64,000 bases of DNA. Origin: Phanerodontia chrysosporium. Its lineage: Eukaryota > Basidiomycota > Agaricomycetes > Polyporales > Phanerochaetaceae. This document shows, one piece after another, positions 47,575-60,200 of the stretch. The notes under the pieces were generated by a model. The model was given only the letters and a program-made list of their open reading frames with translations. It made no database searches and was not told the origin of the DNA. A program made the translations under genes and the position numbers. The stretch covers positions 434,001-498,000 of the forward strand of contig MJGA01000015.1 of the NCBI GenBank assembly GCA_001910725.1, read 5' to 3'. Position 1 is the stretch's first letter, and each line of letters opens with the position of its first letter.

Positions 47575-50500
47575 ATGAACGCAGTCGAGCCCACGAAAGA
47601 GCGCGGATACCTCTCCATAGGGGACCATGGCCTGTGCGTGCGCATCTGCCTCTGGGCGTGCTACGAGCGAGGCGCTGTACTGACTGCGTGCTGAAGCATT
47701 GGGAACTTGAGGACTGCTGCGCTGGTGAGTGCACACAACGCGTCTGGCGCGTGCTGGTCAGCTGAGGACATGGCGTGCAGGTTAGCATCGACGGCTCTGG
47801 TGAGTTGCCATGATCTTTTGCCATGCTACCACTGCGCTTTGTGCTGCACGCATGAGTTGCGGTTATGATCATGGAAGCTGAAGCGATCCTCTGCGCACAG
47901 TCGAAAGCTACTGCGTGCCAATTTCGACTCCCCATCCATTTTTGCGCGTATTTTGGACAAGGACAAGGTATGTTCTCTGGTCTTCGTACACTGCCTAGCC
48001 TCACCGTTCTCAGGGCGGTCACTTTTCCATATGCCCAACCGTCACGTTCTCTACTAAGCAAAACTATCTGCCCAACTCTAACGTAAGTCGTTCCTGTACG
48101 GGCTCACTGAGCATACTGCTGACGGAAAGCGCTAGATTCTGCAAACCAAGTACGCAGGCGCTGCGACACGTCTCGTGTGATTCACGAACTCATGCCATAT
48201 CTAGATTCATGCGGGAGCAAGGTGTCGCGACTGTGACTGGTACGTGATGGCTGCTACGATGTGAGCAGGAGGGCTGATCCTTGCCTCACTTAGATTTCCT
48301 GCCCCGCCAGCCTGCAAGCGCAACAGCAAGACCACTGCTCTCATGGCTAGTACGGCGTGTGGAGGTGCGTTCCTTTCTGGAAGATGCGCATATATGCACT
48401 AACGACCGCTTCCCGAACGGCAGTGCGTGCGCGGCGAGATGCCGCTGCGCCTCGAGTGCGCACCGGCCTTCAACTACGCGCGTTCGCCGCACAAGACGGA
48501 GATCATCCTCGACAGCTCGATCCCGCATGCGAGCGACCCTTGCGCGCCGGGCTCGGACGTGAAGCCGCACATGAAGGCACTCTTCACGTCGGCGGAGGCG
48601 GGCATGGACCTCGACCTGCGCTACGTGCCTGAGTCCTCGCTCGACAACGTGCCCGAGCCGGAGGTCAAGCTTGAGCTGTTCGATCTCATGCACAAGGGCC
48701 ACATCGGCCTGAGCGTGCAGGCTCAGTTCACGCTCGTCGAGGGTCAGGCCGTCACGTTCGTCCTCCGCACTCCGCCTAAGCATGCGTACCCCGATGCGGT
48801 CAGGCCGAGCAAGGAGAAGGCTGAGCAGCTCGGCGTGCCGTTCGAGAGCAAGTGTTAATCCCTACGCATAACCGTTTCCCTGGCTGACTGGTTAATCTAG
48901 AGCTCATCATGACCGCTACGGACTTGCGCGCCCAGATGACCCCATGTTGACCAAGGTAGATCGGTTGTGATGTTCTCTGCCTCCATATCGCTGAGCTAAC
49001 ACATCCAGACCCTGATGCACGAGCTCTTCGACGCGACCAATACGTATTGGATATCGTGGATCGGCGTTCGACGTACCAGGGTTCCTGGAAAGAGGCTGTC
49101 AACCGTAGTGCGCTTGCCTTGAAACTCTTGATCTACGAGCCCACAGGTGCGTGTGTAGTCATGAAGTCGGATGTGTGTAGCTCATAATACTGTCTAGGTG
49201 CTGTCGTGGCAAGCCCAACCTTCAGTTTGCCGGAATACATCGGTGGCACGCGTAATTGGTGGGTGCATGCGCTTTGAGAATAACGTGCAACAGCTCAGTG
49301 CCTTTTCAGGGATTACCGGTACGCAGAGCTGAGGTTTGGGTATGGTGTCATTGAAGTTGATTGATTTACAGAGCCTCGTGGATCCGAGATGCGTCCTTCA
49401 CGCTGTACGCCCTCATCCGGCTTGGTTTCACCCATGAGGCGAACGGTAGGAAGTCTTCCTGATGCACGTTGAATGTTTCTGAGTAGCAACGCAGCATACA
49501 TGGACTTCATCTTCGAGCGTGTCAAGGACAAGAACCCCGATGGCTCCCTGCAGATAATGTGTGTACATGCTCTACTCCATCTCATATTCATCCCTCTCAT
49601 GGGGCCATTTAGGTACACGATCCATGGCGGCAAGTTATTCCCGGAAGAGGAGCTGACGCACCTCGACGGTCATAAAGGGTCTCGCCCCGTCCGGTGAGTG
49701 CATACGCTCGGGTTAACCTTGCTTGCCTGACAATCCACCTTAGCATCGGGAATGGCGCTATTGACCACGTCCAACTAGTGAGTTCTCAGTGGCTGAGCAG
49801 CGAACGTCTCGCTGATCAGTATCTTTACAGGATATATATGGAGAATTGTGCGTTTTCTCCATACCACATGCCTCAATTATTGACTGTGCCGCAGAATGGA
49901 TTGTATCTACCTCGGACAGAAGTATGGAAGACCATTGGTAAGCCCGGAGATTGCGTGCTGCAGACACATGATATTGACGCTTGAATAGGGCTATGATATG
50001 TGGTAAGTTGGACACAAAACAACTGATGGCGTGCGCTCACAAGTCGACAGGGTTGCAGTACGAGAACTGTGCGTATAAACTTCAATATTAGCCCTGCAGC
50101 GATTGATCAGAGATTGCAGTGTGGATTGTAGGACATTCTCTCACGTACAGTGAGCTCGGGGCACTGAACACCTCTACAGACGTGATCAAAGTCCGCAACG
50201 ACAAGGACTTGTATGTCGCCGCTCGAGAGCTTCCTCCTTTTGTGCTGACGCCGGGTTGTCTGTAGGTCAATCTGGTCAGTACGGCCTGTAAGAATGGTGC
50301 GTCGCCAAGTCTGATCGGTGCACGGCACGCTATCAGGGAGGTCCGGGGAGAGAAGAAGCACTTTGTGGTAAGTGGATAGCTTCCACAAAGTAGACACCCT
50401 GACACTGATCCCGCTTTTACAGTACTCGAAGGCAAGGCGCCAATATTCTGTTAAATATCCGACGAATTGACTTGACGTTATTGTAGGTCATGATGTGGTA

Positions 50501-51538
50501 TGTATTCCTCCTTGCCCCATTACCAGGACTTGATCCGACTCGTGACTCTATGCACTGCGTACACGCAGGGTCGCCATAGATCGAGGTGCGTCGACTACTC
50601 CCTCATCAATTTTACCATTGCTGAAGAGCATGCTAGGCCTACGACTTGCGGAAAAGCGGTCACTGCCCTGTCCGCGGCGGAACGAGTGGCTCGCCGCGCG
50701 CGACCAGCTCTACGAAGACATCATGGAGAAGGGCTGGAACAAGGAGTTGCAGTTCTTCGGCCAGAGCTACGAGCAGCCCGATGTCCTCGACTCGTCGCTT
50801 CTCATCATGCCGCTCGTCTTCTTCTCCACTCCCGTGAGTCCGCTCGCTCTGTAGGAGGGGGCGCCTCGTTAACCATGGGCAGTCCGACCCCCGATTCCTC
50901 AACACGCTCAAGAGAATCTTGCTGACGCCTGAGCGTGGCGGTTTGACATCAAACGTAGGTCAACATGCGTAAATCTGTTCGACTACGCTGATCTCAAGCA
51001 ACGCTAGGGCCTGGTCTACCGGTACGATGTGGCGAAGGCTGATGATGGGGTTGGTGGCGAGGAAGGAACGTTCTGCCTGTGTACGCTTTGGTATGTGCAA
51101 CACTGCCGACTGCGCGGTTGTGTCCCTGCTAAACGAGTCATACTCCGTAGGTGTATCGAGGCTCTTGCTAGGGCGGGCCAGTACGACAGGCCTCTGTTGT
51201 CCAAAGCAGTCCGCATGTTCGAAGTAAGTGGCATAAGAACAGTCGCAGACTCTTCGAGCTCATCACGCCTTCTGCAGGACTTCTTGCAATACACGAACCA
51301 TGTCGGCCTCTGCACGGAAGAGATCTCGCCGGCAGGCGACGGGTAAGTAGACATACGTTTGTCCCAGAGAGACTTGGACTGAGGCGACTTGACATAGGCT
51401 CGGGAATGCTGTTCAGGGATTCACGTAAGTGCATGCTGTGGCTAAGTGGAGGACATGTGAAGCTCACGAAAAACTCTCAGGCACGTCACACTCATTTCTG
51501 CAGCGTACAACCTGTCTAGGATGCTGGCGAGCAAATAG
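47575..51538 (+). CDS. GH15-family glycoside hydrolase with trehalase-like N-terminal domain, over 20 exons, frameshifted
   Basis: Intracellular-type GH15 enzyme (no signal peptide); relatives hydrolyse trehalose or alpha-glucans. It starts [21 protein letters not shown] and continues [19 protein letters not shown], the trehalase-like N-terminal domain, then the alpha/alpha barrel: [43 protein letters not shown] (catalytic-acid region), [55 protein letters not shown] and [19 protein letters not shown] (second acid), ending NLSRMLASK. One base is missing at 47920-47921 (AA for AAA) and one at 49063-49064 (GG for GGG); phases close with both added. The junction at about 50118 also does not close and would if a tandem GATTG had collapsed. 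The intron at 50432 has a GC donor (AAG|GCAAGG). Product class is firm, substrate is not. Confidence 0.88.
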
Positions 51539-51892
51539 GCTCTTCCGCACGCAAAGGTCAGGTATTACGAGACCTAGATCAAATGTCAATGCAACCTTGT
51601 ATAATAATGTAGAACGTCATGTATGCACTGCTGTGCTGCCGTAACATCTCGCGACATGCCTGCGTGGAGAATCTTACCGGGCGGGAGAGGTCAAGACACG
51701 AGATGCAAGCTCAAGACACTTTCGAAGATACTTCGAGCGTAGGGAGCAGACATATCCTCCTTGTAATTGCCGAGCGTGACGGGCCAGACGCACACCAGGA
51801 TGACTGGAACCAGAGCAAGGCGTTGCGGTCATAGTCATATGCAGTACAGAACATGAGAGAGGAAGAAGACCGGGGAATAAGGATAGGAACGC
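51539..51892. other. Convergent 3' ends of GH15 and RPL23
   Basis: About 350 bp with no feature beyond the two 3' regions. Confidence 0.55.
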
Positions 51893-52656
51893 TTATACGA
51901 CAGTACCCGCGTTTGATGCGATACGCGGCCAGAGATCCGCCTAGGGATGACAACATGAGGGTCTGTAAGCAGATGAGATGAGCAAGCGAGACGTACGCAT
52001 TCCTTGGCGACCGGGCCAGTGATGGCAGAGCCCTTCATTTCACCCTTGGGGTTGACGATGACACCGGCGTTGTCCTGACCACATGTATTGAGAATGCAAG
52101 CGTGAATAGGTGCACTGTATACGTACCTCGAAGTAGAGGAAGACACCGTCACGGCGGCGCCATGCCTTGCGCTGGCGGACAACGACAGCGGGCATGGCTA
52201 TTGAAAGCAAATCGTCAGCAAACTATTCCCGATTCCGCGCCCATTCCTTCTCCTTTCCCCCGCCATATTCCTCCCAGACAGAAATGACACGCACTCTTCT
52301 TCCTCAGCTCTGGCTTACCCTTCTTCACCGAGCAAAGGATCATGTCACCCGCGCTGGCAGCGGGGAGACGGTTCAAACGCGCACCGGTGCCGTAGGGCTC
52401 GATCACGAAGAGGGACTTGGCGCCGCTGTTGTCCGCGCAGTTGAGGACGGCACCAGTGGGGAGACCGAGGGTCATACGGTACTTGTTGCCAGAGGCACCG
52501 ACAACTGCAAGTCACATTCTATAGGTGAGTCCGTAACTCTTGTGGAAGGCATATCTGAGGGTTCTGTACTGACCTACGGCGCACAAAAACGCACTATCAG
52601 CATTTCTGCATGGTCTCGACGTGGTTTCGACGCTGCTCACCGCGTTTGGAAGACAT
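51893..52656 (-). CDS. RPL23: 60S ribosomal protein uL14 (RPL23), 5 exons
   Basis: Core protein of the large subunit at the interface. Complement exons begin at 52656 (16 nt, MSSKR) and end at 51893. Visible family blocks: [103 protein letters not shown] and [15 protein letters not shown] at the C-terminus. The predicted length of about 139 aa is normal. Intron richness close to the start is typical of basidiomycete ribosomal genes. The residues right after the first exon (VVGASG) differ from the usual RGRGGASG, so a small additional exon in the 52510-52640 interval may be missed. Confidence 0.95.
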
Positions 52657-53128
52657 TTTGTTGGAGGTCTTGAGGTCTTGCTGAGGCTGCCACTACCGAC
52701 GACCAGATCCCTCCACTTAGGATTTCGTGCCGTGCCGTGCCGAACTATCCTTTACAGTTCTTAGTCAGCAGTGGCTGGCGTCTCTCCTTCCGAATCCGGC
52801 CTCAACGCGGGCGCTTGTAGACCGCGCCTGCCCTCGTCGTTCTAAGTGGCGTTCAAGACACAGCCTGCGTTCCATCGGCATCCTCTTGACCTCACATTTA
52901 CTGCTTGCGACGTGTTAGAGCTTCCGTTCTGCTCATCTCCCTCTCCGCGGTTTCATATTCTCAACCTACGCGTCACCTCCCTCTGCTATCATGGGCTCTT
53001 GAGCGCTACCGCGACCCGTCGTCCCTCCAACGCTGAGGTATTCCTGCCCATCCGTTACGCAAGAAACGTGCGCACAGGTCTACGAATAGTCGTTCCGCTA
53101 CTAGCCATGGGTACTCTCACACGCTCGG
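52657..53128. other. RPL23 promoter region
   Basis: About 470 bp upstream of the ribosomal gene; pyrimidine-rich segments. No TATA box or other motif is convincing. Confidence 0.4.
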
Positions 53129-53559
53129 ATGACCCTTCGTCCTTCCCATGGTGCGGGATTTTTCGCCTTTGCGCGATCATCAAGCTCTCTTTCTACTTGC
53201 GGCCCGCAGTCGACGCTCTCGACTCCGGGCCGCGCGTTGAAAACAGAGCTGGACGCACTGTATCCCTTGATAGACCGTGGTGCCGCCATGTGAATCTCGT
53301 GCAAGCTTCTTCGCGTTTCTCCGCTCAAAACTCACAGCCCTGACGAGACGTTCTCGGTTGCACCCGAGGGCCCCCTGTATGCTGACCCTTCTCGCCATGC
53401 TCTAGAGCAGTCGCGCACGCACTCGACGAATAGTGTCCAGTTTGAGATTGTCGACAATGGAAGGCAGTCTGCGGCACCATACATTTGGGCGGTCTCATGC
53501 GGCTCTTGCGCTCTCCTCGACGTCCTCGTGATCAAGGTTCCGCCATATGATCTGTGAAG
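53129..53559 (+). CDS. Possible small two-exon gene, unknown
   Basis: Two open segments join over a standard 50-nt intron (GTGAAT...CACAG, about 53289-53338). The first reads from ATG 53129 (MTLRPSHGAGFFAFARSS) to ALKTELDALYPLIDRGAA; the second gives FSVAPEGPLYADPSRHALEQ, SVQFEIVDNGRQSAAPYIW and ends VLVIKVPPYDL. The wording looks coding rather than random but matches no family I know. It lies between two minus-strand genes. It might also be the remnant of a larger gene, and further exons could exist downstream to about 53700. Confidence 0.3.
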
Positions 53560-53853
53560 CTCCGGTAGCCCCGCAAAGCGAGTCAGACGGGGTTTCCTTC
53601 CAGCGTGAACGTGTAGCTTTCCAGCGGCGGCCTGAGCGCATTCATCGGTCGCGCCAAGAACAGTCGGCTCTGCCCCCTACTGCCAGGGTAAGCGGTGCAA
53701 TGGTACAGTGCTTAGGAACTCTTTTCGCAGCGCGATACGGAGAGCGAATACTCATACACCTGGTATTTCCATTGTGTTTACTTGTACAAATCACCAGTAA
53801 TGGGAACGAGCCATTCTATTGATACAGAAACATGCTCCATCTTCACCTTTCAC

Positions 53854-55703
53854 TTAGTTGGCGGCGGAGTACTGGAAGCGGTAAGCCTTCGCAGCCGGTG
53901 CGACTTCCATAGGCTTGACAGGTGGGTGACCAATTTCGCGGCAGAGACGGTCCGCAATCTCCTGATCGACCGCAGCGAAGACGGAGACTATATCGCAAGT
54001 AAGAATGTGCACGAGAACAATGGTGCATGTAGGACTTACGCTGCCTGGCCTTGACGACGGGGCTCTTGACAGAGCCTAGGTGGCCCTTGAGGTTGTAGAT
54101 GAGCGCGTTCTTCTGCTTGTCGTCGAAAACCTTCTGCCAGAGCGCACGGGGCTGCTCGAAGTCGACTGTGGGCAACGAGAGTCAGCGTCGTCCGCAGACA
54201 CGATGGCAAGGAGACTCACGCTCAGTGATGAAGCTGAGGTCGGTAGTGGCAGCACCAAGCCACGTCTCGTGGTCAGCGATGTCGTACGGCTTGGCCTTGT
54301 ACGTCAGCGGGACGAGCGAACTCTGGTAGTTCGGGCGCGTGCCCTGGTTGTCGAACGCCATCGGGCCGTCGCGCTGGAAGTTAGCAACGGGGACGACAGG
54401 CTTGTTGACCGGCAGCTGCTGGTAGTTGACGCCGAGACGGTGGCGGTGGGTGTCGGGGTAAGAGAAGAGACGGGACTGCAGGACGGGATCCGCGGACGGC
54501 TCAACGCCGGGGACAGTATGCGAAGGCGAGAAGGCTGCCTGCTCGATCTCGGCGAAGTAGTTCTCGACGTTGCGGTCGAGAACCATCCGACCGATCTTGC
54601 GGAGAGGGAACTCCTTGTGCGGCCAGATCTTGGTGAGGTCGAGAACGTTGTAGCGGAACTTCTCAGCCTGCTCGGGAGTCATAGTTTGCTGGAGAGGTGA
54701 TGTGTGAGACGAGGCGGTTATCACAGTAAAAGGTACGTACGACGTAGACGTCCCATTCGGGGAAGTTGCCGGCTTCGATGTCGTTGTGGAGAGCCTCGAT
54801 ACCATAGTCGGGGTTCTCCCCAGCGAGCTTAGTCGCAGTGTCGTTATCAATGGTCTTGAAGCCACCCTTCTTGCGGAAGTGAATCTGAACGTAGTGGAAC
54901 TTGCCATCCTTGTTGACAAACTTGTAGGTGTGTCCCGAATAGCCGTGCATGTGGTGGTAGCCGTAAGGGGTTCCGCGGTCAGAGAAGAGGATCATGACCT
55001 GGTGGATCGACTCCGGGTTCTGCGACAGGTAGTCCCAGAACATGTCAGGGTCCTTGAGATGGGTCTCCGGGTCACGCTTTTGGGTGTGAATGAAGTGCGG
55101 GAACTTCGTCGGGTCGCGGATAAAGAAGACAGGCGTGTTGTTGAACACCCAGTCAAGGTTGCCCTCATCGGTCTTGATCTTCATGGCAAAGCCTACCTGG
55201 ACGTCAGCCAAGTTCTCCAAACTGATACAGAAAGAGGCATACCTCGAGGATCACGGGCCGAGTCGGCGGAACCGGACTCGCCACCGACCGTCGAGAAACG
55301 GATGGTGAGAGGAGACTTCTTTCCGGGCTGGCTCAAGAACGAAGCGCAAGTGAGGTCGGTGACGTTCTCAGTGCATTCGAAGAAACCGTGAGCTCCTGCG
55401 CCCTTAGCGTGGACCTATATAATGGCGATGAGAACGAGCTATGTTGTGGTCGGAGGGAGACTAGACACATACGACGCGCTCTGGGATACGCTCTCTGTCG
55501 AAGTGCGACAGAAGGTCAATCAGGTTGAAGTCTGTCGGCTAGTCAGTATGATATCTACAGTGAACCGACAACAACTTACCCTGGAGGAGGAGTGGACCGT
55601 TGCGACCAATGCGCTGAGCAGCGTACGGCTCTGCGACAGGGGCGCCATTAGAGGCGACGAAGAGGGCATTGTCCTGAGCCTGGAGAGCGCGCTTGGTCGG
55701 CAT
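53854..55703 (-). CDS. Catalase (small-subunit haem catalase), several exons
   Basis: Converts hydrogen peroxide to water and oxygen. On the minus strand it starts [20 protein letters not shown] and continues [20 protein letters not shown] (catalytic His), [58 protein letters not shown] (Asn/Phe region), [23 protein letters not shown], and [20 protein letters not shown] with the haem-ligand Tyr. The C-terminus is RFQYSAAN, without a peroxisomal SKL, so cytosolic location or an internal signal is likely. Length of about 510 residues is normal for clade-3-type catalases. An intron splits the sequence just before the catalytic His. A minus-strand TATA box is near 55782-55787. Confidence 0.95.
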
Positions 55704-55781
55704 CTCGACAGAGAGGGAGGTTAGGGATGGTGAGGGATAGGAAGGAGAATCCTGGGGACGACCCCTCAGGACGAGCTGGGC

Positions 55782-55787
55782 TTTATA
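55782..55787 (-). promoter_or_regulatory. TATA box of the catalase gene
   Basis: TATAAA on the minus strand about 80 nt before the catalase ATG. Confidence 0.6.
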
Positions 55788-57240
55788 CCGTCTTCGGGCT
55801 CGAGCCTATGAGAGGCAGGGGATATAGTCAGCAGGCCTGGGAACCAGAGACTCGGCAACACCTGCAGCAGATCGTACTGCACGTGCAACTGTGTCAGCAG
55901 CATTGCAATCGCACCTCCTAAAGACAATGCTTCCGCGAGTTTCAGGTCCGCGAAGCTTGACAAACGGGGCATATTCACCCAAGGCATAGCAAGTGTCCCT
56001 GCTGGAGTGCCGCGGCAACATCAAGATCTAAATGGGTCAGTTGACAGGAAGCCGGTCCCTGACCGACTGGACTGTATGAGACGAAACAGATGGTTGCTTC
56101 TGGCATCACAACCTGACGACATAGTACGCCCGGCTGGGCATATGTCCTTGAGACCCGTGAACAGAAGTAGGGCACTAGACTGTGGGATACTATTCAAAGT
56201 ACACACGCTATCAGCGAATAGTGTCAGCTGAGCCTATACATTTCTCTGAATGCCGAACCGGTGCGGATTCTTTGCGCGGTCCTGGGAGGATCGTGTGCTT
56301 GCCTCAGCAGTCGTCAGGACCTGTGAGACACGCGAAGTTCGACGTCAAAACCCTGTAATCTCACGATGATTGAAGCAGATACGCACAGTGAACCTGAGCG
56401 GTACGCGTCCCGGAACTGCCTCCTGAGCGTCTACCGTCCTTCAGTCGCTGCAGATGCGGGGCAGCGAACGCTTCACGGCATAGGCTCGCTGTTGCAGGGG
56501 CGCATGTGGCTGGAAAATGGAAATACGGAGCATATGTCGATCGCTCAGCAGCGTTTCGTCGCGCTCTGGGCAGGCGAACGCGGAGCTGGAAATCAGCCCA
56601 CTCGCCAATATGTCGCGGAGGTCGACCGCGCGTGCTCTTCCTGTTTCGCGGGCTCAATCGCACGCTGTACGCAGACAAGTCTCGTGACGCTGACTGTAAT
56701 CCGCTGCCGGTCAGACATCGGGGTCTCCGGGACCCGCATTGTGACCAGAGGAGGGAGAGCGATGACCGGAGGCGCAGCCCCTATCGCGGAAATAATGAGT
56801 GCGGGGTGCGGCGGCGGCACATATGGTGTAGAACCGATCAAGGCGGCGTTGGTAACTTTGTTGCTGAGTGCCGCAACGTTGACGATCCCGTAGAAGACGA
56901 GCAATGAATTGCGGGGCAGAATCTTAGGTTTTCATCTGTGGTGCGGCTGAGAAGGGCTAATACAGAGCTGGGGACATCGTCTCGTGGCTAAGAGTACCAC
57001 GACCGCGGGTCCGATGGATGTGCGAAGGTCTGGGGGCTGCTGAAGCTTCCGCGAGGGGTGAAAGCGAGAAACAAATTGCATTTTACAAGCCGTCCCGCGC
57101 TGCACGTGCCGGTCCATTACACGTGATGTACGTGACATAACGCATCACCGAGAGGTCACTTCTGGTCACACTAATTTTGCGCGTTTGGATCGCGAGCAAC
57201 TTCCCGCTTGCCGTCGTTCTTTCCCTCTGCGCTCTCTACT
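55788..57240. other. Divergent intergenic region
   Basis: About 1.45 kb between catalase (-) and MTR4 (+). Open frames around 56366-56907 overlap each other on both strands and have no recognisable content. Likely promoter and leader DNA. Confidence 0.45.
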
Positions 57241-60200
57241 ATGGCTTCCAACGACTTGTTTTCCTTCTTGGACGAAGCTCCCCCAGATGACCACGACGAG
57301 ACTATTGACGATGTTAACGCTATGGATACGGACGACTACAACGAGGTCCGAAGAAGCGCAAAGTAGACGCAGACGAAGTCTCTGCACCTCCCGCCGATGC
57401 CAGCTTAGACAGAGAGAACGACGCAGGGCCATCAGAGCCCAAGAAGCTTCGCTTATCCTCGCCAAATCCTATGGTCACGGACGAGGTGGAGATCGAGGCA
57501 AAGCGAGAAGTCGAGGCTAGTGCTGGGCTGCAAGGTTCCGTTGAGGCAGGCTCGCGGCTAGAGCTTCGCCACCAGGTATGTGCTTATGCCAAACGTATAG
57601 CTCCTTGCTCATGTTGCTCTAGGTGCGGCACCAAGTCGCGGTGCCGCCTGGTTATCCTTACATACCTATCGCGAATCATGTACCTCCTGCGAAACCAGCC
57701 CGAGAATACAAGTTCACGTTGGACCCCTTCCAGCAAGTGTCGGTACATGCAATCCAGCGTAACGAGAGTGTCTTGGTGTCTGCACATACAAGTGCAGGTA
57801 AGACTGTTGTAGCCGAGTATGCAATAGCACACTGTCTGCAAAACAAGCAGCGAGTGATTTACACCAGTCCTATCAAGGCTAGTAGTTTACAGTATACTTC
57901 TTCGAACGAATATATTGAAATGGTGGACATAGGCACTCTCCAACCAAAAGTATCGTGAGATGCTCGCCGAGTTTGGCGACGTCGGTCTCATGACGGGTGA
58001 TGTTACAATCAACCCTTCTGCGACATGCCTGGTCATGACCACTGAAGTAAGTCGCCTAGAAGACTGTACGAAAGATCGGTCTAACACGATGCACAGATTC
58101 TGCGCTCAATGCTGTACCGTGGCTCCGAGATCATGCGCGAAGTGGCTTGGGTCATCTTCGACGAAATTCATTACATGCGCGACAAGGAGCGCGGTGTCGT
58201 CTGGGAAGAGACCATCATCCTTCTTCCCCATACAGTCCGCTATGTCTTCCTCTCCGCCACCATTCCTAACGCAATGCAATTCGCCGAATGGATTTGCAAG
58301 TCGCACGAGCAACCTTGTCACGTTGTCTACACCGACTTCCGTCCCACTCCTCTGCAGCATTACCTGTTCCCTGCCGGTGGAGAAGGTATCTATTTGGTCG
58401 TCAATGAGAAGAGTGAATTCAGGGAGGACAACTTCACGAAGGCGATGGGCATGCTCCAGGAGAAGCAGGGTGAAGACCCTGCGGATCCAAAGTCCGGTCG
58501 AGGACGGAAAGGAAAGACAAAGAAAGGCGGAGAGAAGAAGGGTGAGTTCTCTCGCATCCGTGGTTGCCTGCCATACTGAATCTCCGGAAGGACCATCGGA
58601 TATCCAGAAAATAATCCGGATGATCATGCAGAAAAACTACAACCCTGTCATCGTCTTCGCATTCAGCAAGCGCGAATGTGAAGCTCTCGCCCTCACCATG
58701 AACAAATTCGAGTTCAACTCCACCGACGAGCAGGACATGGTCACGAACATTTTCAACAACGCCATCGAGAACTTGTCCCCCGATGATCGACAGCTCCCCC
58801 AAATCTCGAACCTTCTGCCCCTTTTGAAGCGTGGCATCGGTATTCATCACGGTGGTTTGCTTCCCATCCTCAAGGAAGTCATCGAGATTCTCTTTCAAGA
58901 GGGTCTCATTAAAGTCTTGTTTGCGACCGAGACGTTCTCTATCGGCCTAAACATGCCCGCGAAGACGGTCGTCTTTACCGCTGCAAGAAAGTTTGACGGT
59001 CGCGAGTTCCGCAATCTGTCGTCCGGCGAGTACATCCAGATGTCCGGTCGTGCAGGTCGTCGTGGTCTCGACGACCGCGGTGTCGTCATTATGATGTGCG
59101 ACGAGAAGCTCGAGCCCACGGCAGCGAAGGAGATGATCAAAGGAGAGGCTGACCGACTCGACTCCGCGTTCCACCTCGGATACAACATGATTCTCAACCT
59201 GATGAAGGTCGAGGGCATCAGTCCCGAGTACATGCTCGAGCGATGCTTCTTCCAATTCCAGAGCAACGCAGGCGTCCCGATCTTAGAAGATGGTATGTCA
59301 TCGCCATGTTGTACTCAGCGAGTTTCGCTCAACCACTATCCAGAACTCCGCAAGGAAGAGCAGAAGAAAGCGTCAATTGTGGTACCCGACGAAGAGCTTG
59401 TGGCCGAATATTACGAGTATCGGCAACAACTAGACCAGATGGCCGCGGACTTCCGTGAGGTCATAACCCACCCTACTTACAGCCTTCCGTTCCTGCAGCC
59501 TGGTCGGTTAGTCAAGATCAAATACAAAGACCTGGACTTCGGCTGGGGTGTCATCATCAGCTACCAGAAACGCCAGACGCCAAAGGTATGAATGCTCCTC
59601 ATGATAATAGTGAGATCGCGGCTCATGTTCTATTCTATAGAATCGACCAATGCCTGTTGCCGAGGAGATCCCCCCGCACGAGCAGTACGTCGTCGATGTG
59701 CTGCTGAACTGCGCTTCTGGTACTTCTCTGTCGAAAGAACGCGGCACAACCACCCCGACACCCGCCGGGATCTTGCCCTGCCCGCCAGGCCAGAAGGGCG
59801 ACCCGCAAGTTGTGCCGGTGCTGCTCTCTACTTTGGAGTCGATCAGCCACCTCCGTGTTCACCTCCCGAGGGATCTTCGTGCGTCGCCAGCTCGGGAAAC
59901 CGTGTGGAAGACTGTCCAAGAGGTGCATCGCCGGTTCCCAGATGGCATACCATTGTTGGACCCTGTTCAGAACATGCATATCACCGACGAAAAGTTCAAG
60001 CAGCTCGTGAAGGTATGATAGCATATACTTCGTATGTTCCTCTCAGAAGCTAAATAATCTACGTCTGTAGAAAATCGAGATCATGGAGCAGAAGATGTTT
60101 TCGAGCCCACTGCACAAGGACCCGCGGCTGCCGGAGCTGTACACTCTGTACAAGCAGAAGGTCGAGTCTCAAACGCGGATCCGCGAGCTCAAGAAGAGGA

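Noticed and set aside
52846..53343. A 165-codon plus-strand open frame
   Set aside because: No motifs, and it overlaps the more convincing two-exon candidate at 53129 in another frame.
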